NCBI RefSeq assembly: GCF_030272615.1
Contig: NC_081415.1
Location: 421,562,757 to 421,626,756, forward strand
Length of the DNA stretch: 64,000 nt
DNA from: Cryptomeria japonica
Taxonomy: Eukaryota > Streptophyta > Pinopsida > Cupressales > Cupressaceae
Direction of reading: 5' to 3'
The notes below the pieces were generated by a model. That model was not told where the DNA came from. It searched no databases and worked only from the letters and a program-made list of their open reading frames with translations. Made by a program: the position numbers and the translations under genes. Shown here one piece after another: positions 1 to 11,977 of the stretch (the first letter of the stretch is position 1; the number at the start of each line of letters is the position of its first letter).

Positions 1-934
1 TTTCATTAACATAGGCACCTAGACTAATTAGGAAGGAAAAAGAAGACCATGTCTTGCATGTCTTCAATGATAGGCAAGTATGCTCTCACCTTCAAGAGGT
101 GATCAGAAAGCCAAACTCATCACTTTTCTTTTCAGTAGTGTGATAATCCTTAGCGAGTCTGCCCTCTCAAGTAGCCCATAAGGCTAGGTGAGAGGGGAAC
201 AACCCAAGTGGGAACAGTTGAAGCCAAGTTCATCTAACCCACTATAAAATAAATGTGATTTTGATGAAAATCATAATCAACTGTAGTGCTGGGAATAGCT
301 CTCTTCTATAGCTTCAGTTATAAAAAACCTTGATTCTCAAGGCTGGGAGACCTCTTAATTGAGTTTATACCCCGATGCGTCGAATATATGCCCTTACTAG
401 TTCCTTGTTAGTTATAAGCCACCCTTTTTAGCCTTGGTGCCATAATTTCAGTGCAAGGGGATAGAAGGTTTTCCCCCCAAGACACTCACCATTTGGCTCC
501 TTGGAGGAGAGGTAGAAATCCTCAGCTTTGCATGGGCTACTTGTAGCTTTCTGGGGAGAGGGTGATTGGGTCATCCTTCCAGTCCTGGAGGCCCCTATCT
601 ACCACCTCTTGAAAATAGCAAAAGTGGACATCCCCATTTAGGGTGTTTACACTTGCATCACGAAGATTCCTGGTTGTGGGTTGAGTTATCGCATTGTCAC
701 CGATTCGTTAGGATATATCCGCTTGAAGTGTCTTCTTTTTGCAAAATCCGTGGAAATTTTGGCTTTTTGTGAGCCTTTGGGACATACACTTGATGTTTAG
801 ATCCTAGGGGCAAATAAGATAATTGTTTGAAATTTTGTCTTCTATGTTTCTAGACAATAAATCAGACACATATCATCCATTAATAACATGAAAAATTCAA
901 ACTCAAACATCAAACTGTCAAAATAACATAGTTC
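1..934. other. Unassigned sequence, probably retroelement leader
   Basis: I recognise no gene or conserved motif here. Short open frames exist but lack family features. It lies upstream of the 21-bp repeat array and the Tat gag, so it may be part of that element's long 5' untranslated region, but no LTR end or primer binding site was found to prove it. Confidence 0.3.
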
Positions 935-1905
935 ATAGCAGATTAACTCTTTCGGTTCAAACATTAGCTCTCTCAGTTCAAACATTAGCGCTCCTGATTC
1001 ACAAAGTAGAGTTCTTGGTTCACATAGTAGAGTTCTCTGTCTAAACAATAGTGTTCCTGGTTCAAACAATAAAGTTCTTAGTTCAAACATTAGAGCTCTC
1101 AATTTAAACATTAGAGTTCTTGGTGCAAATAGTAGAGTTCACGGTCTAAAGAGTAGAGTTCTTGGTCTAAATATTAGAGTTCTTGGTTCCAACAATGGAG
1201 TTTCCAGTTCAAACTTTAGCACTTCTGGTCCAAACATAATCTCTTTTGGCTTGAACTTTAGCTCTCTCATGTTTTCACTAGTTAGCTCTAAAAATTAGTT
1301 GTATGAGTTTGCACATTAAATCTTTGAGTCAAAACAACAAGTTTCTGAGTCTGAACATCACTGTTTCAAACTTTAGAGTTCCTAATTTGCAGAATATCTC
1401 TCTCTTTTAGTCTAAGAGAAAATGTTCTTGTTCAAAACAATAGCGTTCTCAAGCTAGGAAATAACACTCCTTTTTTGAGAAACAACATTTTTGGTCAATT
1501 CAACAGCTCTCCTAGTCTAATAAGTAGTGTTCTTGGTTAGAACAGTAACACTCTTAGTTTAGGAGGTAATTTTGTCAGTCTTAGAAACATTTCAGGAGCT
1601 ACCTCTCTCAAGGTAAACAGTAGCATTTTTGGTATAAACATTAATTCTTTCAGTCTGAGAAACAACTCTCCTGGTCTGAGAAGTAGCGTTTCTAGTATAA
1701 ACATTAGCTCTTTCGATCTGCAAAATAGCTTTCCTGGTCTGAGAAGTAGCGTTCTTGGTTAAAACAGTAGCTCTTTTGGTTTGCAAAAAAGCTCTCTCAA
1801 TCAACAGAATACCTCTTTTAGCCTGAGAAATAGCTCTTTCGGTCAGTGGAGTAGCTCTTCTGGTTTGGGAAATAGCTCTTTAGGTCTGTGAAGTATCTCT
1901 TTTGG
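935..1905. repeat. Degenerate 21-bp tandem repeat array (about 45 units)
   Basis: Units resemble agagttcttggttcaaacaat and recur every 21 bp with heavy divergence. Because 21 is a multiple of three, long open frames with a 7-residue period appear on both strands: about 117 codons without ATG on + from about 947, and antisense frames at 842-1111 and 1592-1804. These look like by-products of the repeat, not genes. The array sits upstream of the Tat gag, where such elements often carry tandem repeats in the leader. Confidence 0.75.
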
Positions 1906-2638
1906 TTGATAACATAGCATCATATTTTAGAACATCTATTTGTCAAAAACTCCAAAAATTACCTTTGGTTGAGTAAAATTTAAGACTAAACGCACTACGT
2001 CTCACAAGTATTCATCTCAAACAAGTTTAAGATCCAAATCTCTCAAGTGCATAATCGAACATATTTGATAATATGATCTTTCTGACATGGTTTCTTATCA
2101 GGATCTATCATCCTTCATCACAAAACTACAACGCTAGATCAAATTGACCTAGTTCTCTAAATAGGATACATCTTTCCCATTTTTCTTGGTCATATCATAA
2201 CAAAACTTTGCATTCAAAAACCAAGATCAAAAACTTATAATTTTTCAGATGCTTGATGATCATTTCATATCGATTGAAAAAGAAGAAACTTAGTTGCAAG
2301 GCAATCTTGAAAAGGAGAAGATTTCTCTACATAAGACAAATTCTTGTTGAAACATCGCATATTTTTACATCGTTATCAAAATGATTTGCATGGTAGAGGA
2401 AACAAATTTGACAAAGAACCTTTGGGAACACATGCTATGCAACAAATATCTACGTTATCACAAAGTCTAAATCAAGGTGGTTGCATTAACTTGTCTTATT
2501 TACCTCAAGAATTGATCACTTATTGAGGAGCATTTTTGGAAGAGTAAAACTTTTCGAAACTATAAGATCACTTGTATGCCAGTTTTCACAAGAAATTAGA
2601 GGAGACTAAAACATAAGAAACAAGGGCAAACATTTGCA
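1906..2638. other. Leader between tandem array and gag
   Basis: AT-rich sequence with one 60-codon frame (2344-2526) of no recognised family. No primer binding site was identified. It is interpreted as untranslated leader of the Tat element because the gag frame begins at 2639 with an ATG. Confidence 0.4.
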
Positions 2639-4334
2639 ATGGATGAAGATAATCCTTTCTATCATCAATTTGGATCCACCGATACTCACAACAATGATGA
2701 TGATTATGAAATAATAGAAGAAACAATCAGAGGAGCACAACAAGATCCAAAATTTAGTAGATTTTTGGAAAGAATCATTGAAGCAGATAAGGAAAGATAT
2801 TTTCTCATGTTAGCATGTCAAGGGGCCAAGTTGTCAAGTAATTTTGATATCACTAATATAAAACAAAGTGGAGAGACAAGTGACACTCACAATGAACGAA
2901 CTCAAAGTGATACTCGTAATGAACAAACTCAAAATGAAACTCATAACGAACGAATTCATAATAACTATCACAACGAAAGAATTCAAAATAATCTAGATGG
3001 TGAAGGAAGAAATAATATTGATAATCCACTTTTAGCTCTTACTCAACATATTCAAGCACTCCAAACACAAGTGAAAGACTTGCAAGGGGGAACCAAAATA
3101 AGATATTCTCTATAAGAGATATGTCCTTATCCATTTGACAAAAATCTAAATATGCTACCATTTCATCCTAATTGTGAAATCCCTAAGTATGACAAATACA
3201 ATGGTAAGACTGACCCTTGAGATCACATTAGGGAGTTTTGCACAATGATTATGGAGTTTGCACATGAGGACACCTATTTGATGAGATTATTACCCAAGAG
3301 TTTAAGTGGCCAAGCAAAGGAGTGGTTTTCCAAATTACCACCTAGTATAAGAACATTTTCAGAATTGGTATAAAAATTTGTTTCCCAATATTCGTATCAC
3401 ATTCAACATGAGATTACTATGTTGGACCTATGTAATACAAAGAGAAAGAATGGGGAACCTTTTATGACATTCTTACAAAGGTGGAGAATTTTGTTTACAC
3501 GATATTCTTGTCCTATTCCTGATAGTGAAAAGATGGAATTTTTTATCAATTACTTGAACGACGAAATGAGTTGTGCACTTAAGATGCAATGTCCTCCAAG
3601 CTTTAATAAAATGGTTGAGAATGGGATCAAAATTGAAGAAGCCTTGGTCAAGAAAGGAGTATTAAAGATTCATAGAGAAGGGAATAATTCTTCAAACAAT
3701 ACTCACAATAATGCTAATAAAATTAAATTTTGGAATAGAAATAGAAACATTGTGAATGATGGGATAGTGGATTCTAATGTCGTGAAACCCAGGCAACTTA
3801 TATTCAAATTGTCAAGTCATACCTCGACAACCAATCAGGATAATAATAAACCAAGGTTACCCTTCACCAACTTTCGTAGGAAATTTACACCTATTGGTGA
3901 ACCACTTGAAATATTCTTGGTGGAATGACAATCACTTTTGCAAATATCATTAGAGTAAATGATATCATACTTATCATTGTCAACGATTAAAGCATGGCAT
4001 TCAAGATTTGATAGATAATGAGGTAATAATAGTAGATAGGCACACAACAAATGAATCATACACAACATTTAAAAATCCGCTACCGAACTACGAGAAGGGA
4101 AAGACATCGACAACTAGAGATAGCAAGGGCAAGGAGAAAGTAAATTATGCCCATACTTATGATAATGTGGTCAATGTCATTGTAGTTAAAGAAATGTCCC
4201 AACCAGAACCTGCACATGCTATTACGCGCAGTAAAGCTAAGGTCACTTTACCGGGACCTACAACCAACTCACCCTCTACTTCTAGGAAATACAACATTGT
4301 GGATCAATTACAAAAGACCCCTGTGCAAATATAA
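2639..4334 (+). pseudogene. Tat-lineage gag (capsid plus degenerate zinc knuckle), broken
   Basis: Gag forms the retroelement particle. From the ATG at 2639 one frame runs to about 3930 with three in-frame stops (at about 3113, 3218 and 3372). It starts with an acidic region followed by a stretch of repeated NERTQ/NEQTQ-like Asn-Glu-Gln units (about residues 80-120). It then shows the capsid signature: YNGKTDP, AKEWFSKLP, and a segment ending in FFINYLNDEM that matches the retrotransposon gag family (PF03732). After a frame change near 3931 a Cys-His motif (CKYH ... CQRLKHGIQDLID) resembles the zinc knuckle of Tat gag proteins. The remainder to 4334 is low complexity. Confidence 0.8.
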
Positions 4335-4414
4335 ATATTGGAACTTCTAAAATATCACCCACACATAAAGAGATCCTAGAAAAGGCTCTAGTAGATACCA
4401 CGGTCCCCAAAGAC

Positions 4415-5182
4415 TTGGGTATTGATCAAATTCAAACCATCGTGGGACATCTTATAGCACCTCATTGCTTATCCTTCACAGAAGATGATGACATGTCCTT
4501 ACAACATCCGCATAATGATCCTTTGCATATCAACGTATTAATTCACAAAACCCGCATAAAACGTGTCCTAATAGATGGAGTAGTTGGCCTAGATATTTGT
4601 TCATTAAGTCTTGTTTGTGCATTAAGGTATTCTGAAGATGCAGTTGATCCTCGCAAAAAGATAACAATCAAAGCCTATGATGAAGAAGAGTGTTCCCCCA
4701 AAGGGGTTGTAGTGTTGTCAATCAAAGTTGGGCATGCACAAAAAGATACAATATGTCAGGTGTTGGACATTAATTTGTCTTATAACATACTTCTAGGCAG
4801 ACCATGGATCCATGATATGCAAGCTATCCCTTCAACTTACCACCAGTGCCTCAAATTTTTGTATGATGGACAAGAGATCACCATTCCAACAAATTCAAAC
4901 CCATTTCAATATTGCAGTAACCTGAAGCCAATTCAAGAGATCATTGTTTTGCATAATAGAGAAGCATCCTCTTCTAATACACCACCTAAGGAAAAAGTAT
5001 TTGCTTCAATCTTATCAAGATTTGAGAAAAAGATGCAATTGAAAGACAAAGGACGAGGGGAATATTCACTACCAGTCTCTCCAAGATCATATGGCAAACC
5101 ATCAGGTTCAAAACAACAACCCGTCTCAAAACCAAGTAAAATCCTAGATGGATCATCTGTTAAAGTTGGTACCTTAGCTTAA
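4415..5182 (+). pseudogene. Retropepsin-like aspartic protease region of the Tat element
   Basis: Protease that would cleave the Gag-Pol polyprotein. The frame has an LIDGVVGLDIC segment where Tat proteases have an Asp-Gly-containing active-site motif, followed about 80 residues later by ILLGRPWIHDM, the conserved second part of the fold. A cross-element anchor is HQCLKF, also present in the gag-protease retroelements elsewhere in this window. The TTG that opens the frame is not a credible start; the domain belongs to a polyprotein. It ends at a TAA before the G-patch-like segment. Confidence 0.7.
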
Positions 5183-5203
5183 GAGACTGGTGACAAGGAT
5201 GTT

Positions 5204-5470
5204 TTGCAATGGTTATACAAAGATGAGCCAGAATCCCAACCAGAAGTCAATAATGTCAGTATCCCAGTAGAGAAATATGGAAAAGGATATGATATCATGA
5301 GAAAGATGGGATGCGGTGGCAGTGGTCCTGTAGGAAAAAGAAAAGAAGGTATTTCAAAACCAATACAACCTCCTTCACAACATCCTAAGGATAAATCGGG
5401 ATTAGGTTATGGGAAAAATACTATAGATCCACAACAAGAAGCCTCATCTCATAGTCAACAAGAAGAATAA
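5204..5470 (+). pseudogene. G-patch-like segment downstream of the Tat protease
   Basis: An 88-codon frame contains GYDIMRKMGCGGSGPVGKRK, a Pro/Gln-rich spacer, then KSGLGYGK. Regular glycines around a KMG core and a closing GLG resemble the G-patch RNA-binding motif. G-patches are known downstream of protease in betaretroviruses, and a similar arrangement would fit here. One stop separates it from the protease frame, consistent with decay of one polyprotein. Assignment is by eye and the domain is short. Confidence 0.5.
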
Positions 5471-6201
5471 TATGAATGAAAATAAGAAGAATGGGCCATT
5501 CAAAGAGAGGAATAAGTTGCACGTAAACAGCAAGAGGAATCTATCCACAAACAACAACAAGAAGTGGTTGTAGGCAGTAGAAAGAAGCTGAGCAACTTGC
5601 TAAAAAGCGAGAAGAAGCTACTAATAACCTTTATGAGAAAAAATTTAGATAAAAGCTTCTAGTGAAACATATTCCAATGAGTGGGAATGAGACTCTTACC
5701 AATCTGAAGATTCTGCTGAAGAATCATGCTATATAAAAGATGTAGACATTGGTATAGTCCACTCATATGTAGTGCAAACGTCAGAGTATAGAACACTCGA
5801 ATAGGAACTAAAATATATCGATGTTGACTCTAGTGAGGACAATTGAGATCTACTTGTTGAAGGTCATTCTAAGGAAAATAACATCTTAGATTTAGAAATA
5901 GTCATCGAAGACTTAGACATCTCTATCATGACCCTTAATGCTCTTGACACACAACAATCCAACGATCCCTTGCCATTAGTGTATCCTGAGCTTATTGATT
6001 GGGACAATGAAGGACCCATTGAGATAAAAACCTTCCCTGATGATCATGCCATTGCCTTATACCTCAATGCAGTTGAACCTACAACAACTTCCACCAGTGA
6101 ATACAGTAACGCATCTTCTACTCAAGGGGGTGTCAAATATCTCAGTTGCAAAAGTGAAAAGAAAAAAATAAATATCAAGTCTAATACTGAAAAAATAGTT
6201 A
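5471..6201 (+). other. Decayed linker between protease and RT of the Tat element
   Basis: Gln/Glu-rich then acidic coding-like sequence, heavily broken. A 108-codon frame at 5928-6254 includes YPELIDWDNEGP, a linker type common before the RT of Tat-lineage elements. No catalytic motif is present. Confidence 0.45.
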
Positions 6202-7280
6202 ATGGCAACATTAGATCAAGAAAAAGTAAAAAGAAAGGAGGTATCCAATGGTGAAAACCTCCTTGAGGCACCAAAGGATGAGAGATTTGACACCTTACCT
6301 GAGTATTTCCAGGAAAGATCTTCAATATTGATTGAACCAACTAAAGCAGTCAACATTGGAACACTAGATCAACCAAAGATTCTCTATCCAGCAGCATCAT
6401 TGTCAAAACAAGAGAAACATGACTATATGGTATTATTCAAAGAAAGACAAGTCAATTTTGCATGGTCATACACAGATATGCCAGGATTAGATCTAAATCT
6501 CATCATGCATCACTTGAATATTTCTCCTGGAGTAAAACCAGTAAAGCAAAAGGTAAGAAAGATTCATCCTCATATAGCCATGTTGGTCAAAGCACAATTG
6601 ACAAAATTTCTAGACGTATGATTTATCAAACTAGTAGCGTATCCATAATGGGTATCCAATATAGTTATTGTTTCTAGGCTAGACAAAAGTATCAAGGTAT
6701 GCACAGACTTCAGAGATCTTAATAAGGCGTATCCTAAAGATGATTTTCCTTTACCAAATATAGATATCATTGTGGATTTGATAGCTAGACACAAAATATC
6801 CTCCCTTATGGATGGTTTCTCAGGCTACAATCAAATCAAAATAGCACCAGAATATCAAGAGAAGATGACCTTCACGTGCCCATGGGGTACTTTCTGTTGG
6901 AATGTAATGCCTTTCGAACTCAAGAACGTAGGAGCTACGTACCAAAGGGCAATGACAACATTTTTTTATGATATAATGCATACCTTCATGGAATATTATG
7001 TTGATGACCTATTGGCTAAGTCACATACTAGAGAGGCACATCTAGAAATCCTAGCAAAGATCTTTGACCACTTGGAGAAATATAAACTAAGGCTGAATCT
7101 GAAGAAATGTGCATTTGGTATCACATCTGGTAGACTTCTGGGATACATTGTTTTAGCACGAGGCATTGAAGTAGACCCAAACAAAGTTAAAGAAATCATG
7201 GAAATGGAATCACCCAAAAACATCAGTCGGTTAAGATTACTTCAAGGGAGACTTCAGTCCATTAGAAGGTTCATATCCTA
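6202..7280 (+). pseudogene. Reverse transcriptase domain of the Tat element
   Basis: Copies element RNA into DNA. The frame 6202-6621 holds the approach region (MHHLNISPGVKPVKQK). After a stop and a small frame disturbance near 6620-6670 the core follows: CTDFRDLNKAYPKDDFPLP, LMDGFSGYNQI with the first catalytic Asp, the WGTFCWNVMPFELKNVGATYQR block, and EYYVDDLLAKS with the catalytic Asp pair (about 6990-7022). The order and motifs are those of Ty3/gypsy RT. The frame stops at 7279 with TAG. Confidence 0.9.
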
Positions 7281-8463
7281 GCTAGTTGGTAGATGTCATC
7301 CTTTCACGCATCTACTGTGCAAAAATGTTCCATTCAAATGGGATGACACATTTGAAGAATCCTTTCATGCAATAAAGGATTATCTAATGAACCCACATGT
7401 CCTAATATCACCGATTGAAGGCAAACCATTATTGCTTTATATATGAGCCACTGATGTATCATTAGGAGCTCTGGTAGTACAATTGGATCATGAAGGGAAA
7501 TAACGAGCTATTTATTACATCAGCAAGACCTTAGTCGGATTTGAGCTCAACTACTCATCTATTGAGAAGGCATGCTTAGCATTAGCATTCACATCTCATA
7601 AACTGAGACACTATATGCTAACCCATTCAGTGAAGCTAATAGCCAAAATTGATCCATTGAAATATCTTATTAGTAAGGCAGCCTTAACAGGTAAATTGGC
7701 AAAATGGGTAATGATCCTGAGCGAGTTTGACATTAAATACATTGACTGGAAAATCTATAAAAAGGACAAGTGATCATTGACCAATTAGAAGAAGCACCAC
7801 TCCAAGATGATTATCCAATACATGTTGAATTTCCAGATGTTGACATTCTCATAGTCACTAAGCAAACATGGCATATGTATTTTGATGGTTCTTACACACA
7901 GCATGGATCAGGGATAGGCTTGCTATTTATCACACCTCAAGGTTACACCATCCCAAAAGCATACAAACTGACTTTCCATTGCACCAATAATATGGCAAAA
8001 TATGAGGCATTAGTAATAAGAATCAAGATGGCTTTAGAATGGAATATTACACATTTGCAAGTTTTTTGGAGATTCTCAGCTAGTCATTTACCAAGTCAAT
8101 GACGATTATCAAACCAAAGATGAAAAGATAATGCCTTACAAGAAGATGGTTGATGATTTTAGAAAGTACTTTGTGGACATTTCTTTTGAGAAGATTCCAA
8201 GGAATGACAACAAAGCAGTTGATTCCATGGATACAATTGCCTCTCTGCTCCAAACACAAGAAAATCAAGATCGTTACGAATTCCTGGTGGAAGAATTGTT
8301 TCACCCTGCTTATGATTGTCCTGATTCCCAAATCATATGTCACCTAGTAGGACCCAATTCCTCTCGTTATGGCCAAATTTATACATACTTGAAAGATGGT
8401 ACCCTTCCTCTTTACCTATCAAAGAATCAAAAATCAAATTTCATTCAACAATCCCCTCGTAAT
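7281..8463 (+). pseudogene. RNase H plus second (archaeal-type) RNase H of the Tat element
   Basis: Two RNase H domains follow the RT. The first (about 7430-7740) shows ATDVSLGALVVQ and YSSIEKACLALAF, with an in-frame TGA at 7445 and a TAA at 7501. The second (about 7868-8270) shows WHMYFDGSYTQHGSGIGLL and NNMAKYEALVIRIKMAL, the active-site Asp and Glu segments of the additional RNase H typical of Tat elements. A frameshift near 8060 leads to the last part (8131 on). The domain is cut at 8463 by the copia insertion; the frame that continues into the LTR is chimeric. Confidence 0.85.
8459..8463. other. Target-site duplication of the copia element (left copy)
   Basis: gtaat immediately precedes the copia 5' LTR. 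gtaac follows the far end of the 3' LTR at 44982-44986. Four of five bases match, as expected for an old 5-bp duplication. Confidence 0.75.
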
Positions 8464-9566
8464 TGTTGGCAATATGGAGGAATTGATTATGTGTTGCATT
8501 GATGTTTTTTCATTGATGTCAACTCTAGCTATTTTGGTTGGTTACCGGCAGACAGGTTTTGGTTACCAGTAGAAGAACTAGTGTTACCAGTAAGGGTTTA
8601 AGGTTATACCGATAGAGCTTTTACTGAGAATCTTTGACAGAATGTACAAGTGGTGTTGGTGCAGCTTCTAGATGGAATTCAAGATGCAGAAAGTGATCCT
8701 TAATCATGGCTCGACTAATTGGATACATCGCTTTGGCCTGGTGGACCTAGATTAGATCCCATACCTATCTAGGTTATGGACCGGTATCATGTTAACGTAT
8801 TCTCTACACGTTACCGGATGATTTATGAATTACTTAATGTTGATTTGATCTTAAGCCGACATGGCATATCATTGTAATATGGACGTATGTAATTATCTTA
8901 TTGTAATATATATTAGGTGGCCGAACTAATTGATTAGGCCTTAAGGTTTGTATAAATTGATGTAAGATCTCATTGTAGATTGTGGTGGTGAAATATGTAT
9001 GTGGTCGTGGAATGAAATATCATATGTGAAGGAGATCTGGTCGATCATAGGTGATTGAATTGGGTTTAAGTAAGAGGTCAAAGGCCTCCAGTATTGAGCT
9101 TAATCGAGACTATAATCAGGCATGGTAGATATTGTCTCTGGCAGTTCATTCTTCTGGATTGTTGTCCAATTATCTTGAGGTGGTTATAACTCTTTATAGT
9201 CAGTGAGACTCCTTTGTAATAAGCAATACACTCTAGGCAGTGTGTTTTCCTACATGTGCAGGCCCCTTATTGTATCACATACTTTCTGCAGAAGTATCAT
9301 CTGACTGTGGGTAGGCTTCCCACCATGGTTTTTCCCTTTACCAGGGTTTCCACGTACAAATCATGGTGTTATGTGGTATGGTTGCATTGTGTTAATTCTC
9401 TATTTCATTCTTAAGTTTTATTGCTTACCGGTATCTATTTCTGCTATTCCGGTATTTAATGTTTATGTGCTTCGGTTAAAGGTTATAAAGTGGTTTGATT
9501 AATATAATTTGTTGACAACTAATTCACCCCCCCCCCCCTCTTAGTTGTCCACTGGTTATCCTAACA
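8464..9566 (+). repeat. Copia 5' LTR (1103 bp)
   Basis: Begins tgttggcaatatgg and ends atcctaaca, with TG...CA termini, and is followed after 2 bp by the primer binding site. A TATA-like tataaatt lies at 8951-8958. It matches the 3' LTR pieces at 14179-14474 and 44172-44981. A C-tract precedes the 3' end. Confidence 0.9.
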
Positions 9567-9568
9567 AT

Positions 9569-9580
9569 TGGTATCAGAGC
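9569..9580 (+). promoter_or_regulatory. Primer binding site for initiator tRNA-Met
   Basis: TGGTATCAGAGC is the standard plant copia primer site, complementary to the 3' end of initiator methionine tRNA, placed 2 bp after the 5' LTR. Confidence 0.9.
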
Positions 9581-9624
9581 TTTGGTCTTCTTTTGCAGAA
9601 GCTTAACCGCTTGAGGTAGATCCT

Positions 9625-10593
9625 ATGGCAACTAATACTTCAAATTCACCAGAAACTATTTTCAGAAGAGAAATCCCTAAGCTTGATGGAATAAATTATG
9701 GAATATGGAAAATCTGAAAGGAGACTCATCTTAGATGTCTTGGCAAGGATATTTGGGAGATCATTGAGAAAGGATATACACCTTATGATCTTGAATCTGG
9801 CAATCCTGCTCCTACAGACTTGGACAAGAATATTGAAAATGATTGTAGAGCTAGAGAAGCCCTCTTGTGTGCACTCACTGATCAGCAAATCAAGGGATTG
9901 ACTGATAAATCATCGGCAAAGGTTCTGTGGGATAAATTGGAAACTATGAATGAAGGTGACCCTGCTGTCAAAATTGCTAAACTTGATGGTTACTGGGTAA
10001 GATATGAGAACTTGAAGATGGAAGATAATGAAAGAATTGCTACATTTATGGAAAGGGTAAACGAGATTTTCATGGGAATTCAATGTTTTGGAGGATCTTT
10101 GAGTGAAGATGAAATAGTTTCCAAAGTTTTGAGAGCCCTTCCACCGGCTTACAAGATGAAGGCGACTGCAATTAATGAATTGAGAACAATGACAAACACT
10201 TCAGTTAATAGAGACATTCCGATTGGGAAATTATCTGCTTTTGAGCTTGAAGAATTTGGACCTTCTAGAGATGCAAATTTGTTTGAACCTTCTTTTCATG
10301 CATCATCATCTACCAGCAAAAGTGATTGGAAAGCCCTATATGCAAAACAATTGGAAGATATGAGGAAAAAGGATGAAGAATTTGAGCAACTTGAAGCCTT
10401 ATTTGCTAGAAGAGTACCTAAAGGACCACCAGGAAGTAAGTATGAAGGAAAAACACCTTTTAAATGTTTTGCATGTAATAAGATTGGTCATTTTGCATTT
10501 AGGTGTCCTGAAAGGAATGCAAGATTTGAAGAAAAAGTTAAGAAATCATTTAAGCCTTATCAGAACAGATATAGATTCAAGAAAATCAAATAA
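9625..10593 (+). pseudogene. Copia gag with zinc knuckle
   Basis: The ATG at 9625 opens a frame with a single early TGA (at 9715) that otherwise runs to 10593. The start is chosen because it is the first ATG after the primer site and gives the usual copia N-terminus ending in LDGINYGIW. The capsid part has VLWDKLETMNEGD and MERVNEIFMGIQ. A CCHC knuckle, CFACNKIGHFAFRCP, is at about residues 282-296. A TAA after KIK separates it from the protease part. Gag would package the element RNA in cytoplasmic particles. Confidence 0.9.
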
Positions 10594-11970
10594 TGCTACA
10601 TAGCGTATGAGGAAGGAGTAAGTGATGACTCTGAGGATGAACCAGCAACAGACTCTGCTAGTGGATCCGACAATGGAAAGGAATGGGTGTTTTATGCTTT
10701 AAAAGAAGATGAACCGGAATTGGTTATCAAGAATGAAGAAAAGGCCCTGGTAGCAAAAGTTGAAGACAAGGATGAATGGGTAATTGATAGTGGATGCTCA
10801 CATCATACGACTGGAGATAAAAAAAAAAAAATCTATTTGTGCAAGAATACAATGGCGGTCAAGTCAAATTTGGGGATGGTAAAGCATGTATGATCAAAGG
10901 TAGAGGTATTATTTCTCTGGATGGCAAGCATAACACTGATGATGTCTATTATGTAGAAGGTTTAAAGCATAATATTTTAAGTGTTGGTCAATTGGTGGAT
11001 AAGGGATTCCAACTTTAGTTTAAAGATAGAAAATGCAAAATCATTAACAAAACTGGTTTGGAGATTGCAACTGGTACTCGGACTGGAGGTAATATCTTTC
11101 ACTTGAGCACTGGTAATAAGTCATTTTTGATTTCTCATATTGATGAGAGTTGGCTATGGCATAAGAGGTTGTGTCATGTTAATTTTGATTGTATTGTTAA
11201 GATCAGTTCAACAAAGGCCATTGGAGATATACCTAAGATTATAAAGCCTCATAATCTAGTATGTAAGGAATGTCAATTGGGGAAGCAAGTTAGAACTTCT
11301 TTTAAGAGCATACATGATAAATAATGATGTGCTTGATTTGATTCACACTAACTTGTGTGGTCCAGCAAGGACCATAAGCTTTCAAGGTGATAGGTATTTC
11401 ATGTTGATAATTGATGATTATTCTAGAATGACGTGGGTGACTTTTCTTAGGGAGAAGTTTGAAGCCTTTGAGAAATTCAAGACCTTTAAAGAAAAGGTGG
11501 AAACAGAAACTAGATTGAAAATCAAATGTCTAAGATCAGATCAAGGTGGTGAGTTCACTTTTCATGAATTTAATAGTTATTGTGAGACAAATGGAATTAG
11601 GAGATAGTTATCTGCACCCCAGAATCCTCAACAGAATGGAGTAGTGGAAAGAAAGAATAGAACCATTTTGGATGCAACAAGAACCATGATGATGGAAGCC
11701 AAATTACCTCACATCTACTGGAGAGAAGCAGTGAGTACAACAGTCTACACATTCAACAGAGTTCATATCAAAGGTGAAACCGGTAAGACCCCTTTATGAA
11801 TTATGGTTTGGACATACACCTATTGTTAAATATTTCAAAATTTTTGGAAGTAAATGTTATATCAAAAGGGATGATTCAATTGGGAAGTTTGATCCTAGAT
11901 GTGATGAAGGGATATTTCTTGGATATTCAATTCAAAGCAAAGCATATAGATGTTATAACAAAAGATTGTA
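10594..11970 (+). pseudogene. Copia protease and integrase
   Basis: The protease signature WVIDSGCSHHTTG is at about 10778-10816, followed by a poly-A tract (10820-10830) where the frame shifts. Further on lie DDVYYVEGLKHNILSVGQ, the zinc-binding H and C residues of the integrase N-terminus (WHKRLCHVN ... CKECQLGKQ, about 11158-11291), and the integrase core (IDDYSRMTWVTF, RSDQGGEF, NGVVERKNR). A stop at 11606 and shifts near 11314 and 11790 break it. Integrase would insert the cDNA into chromosomes. Confidence 0.85.
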
Positions 11971-11977
11971 GAAAATT

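Noticed and set aside
935-1905. CRISPR-like repeat array
   Set aside because: Units are contiguous 21-bp degenerate repeats without unique spacers, in a plant retroelement context.
8131-8502. 123-codon frame crossing the Tat/copia junction
   Set aside because: Its last codons come from the copia LTR, so it is a chimera created by insertion.
9569-9580. tRNA gene fragment
   Set aside because: Only the 12-nt primer-binding complement is present; no tRNA cloverleaf surrounds it.
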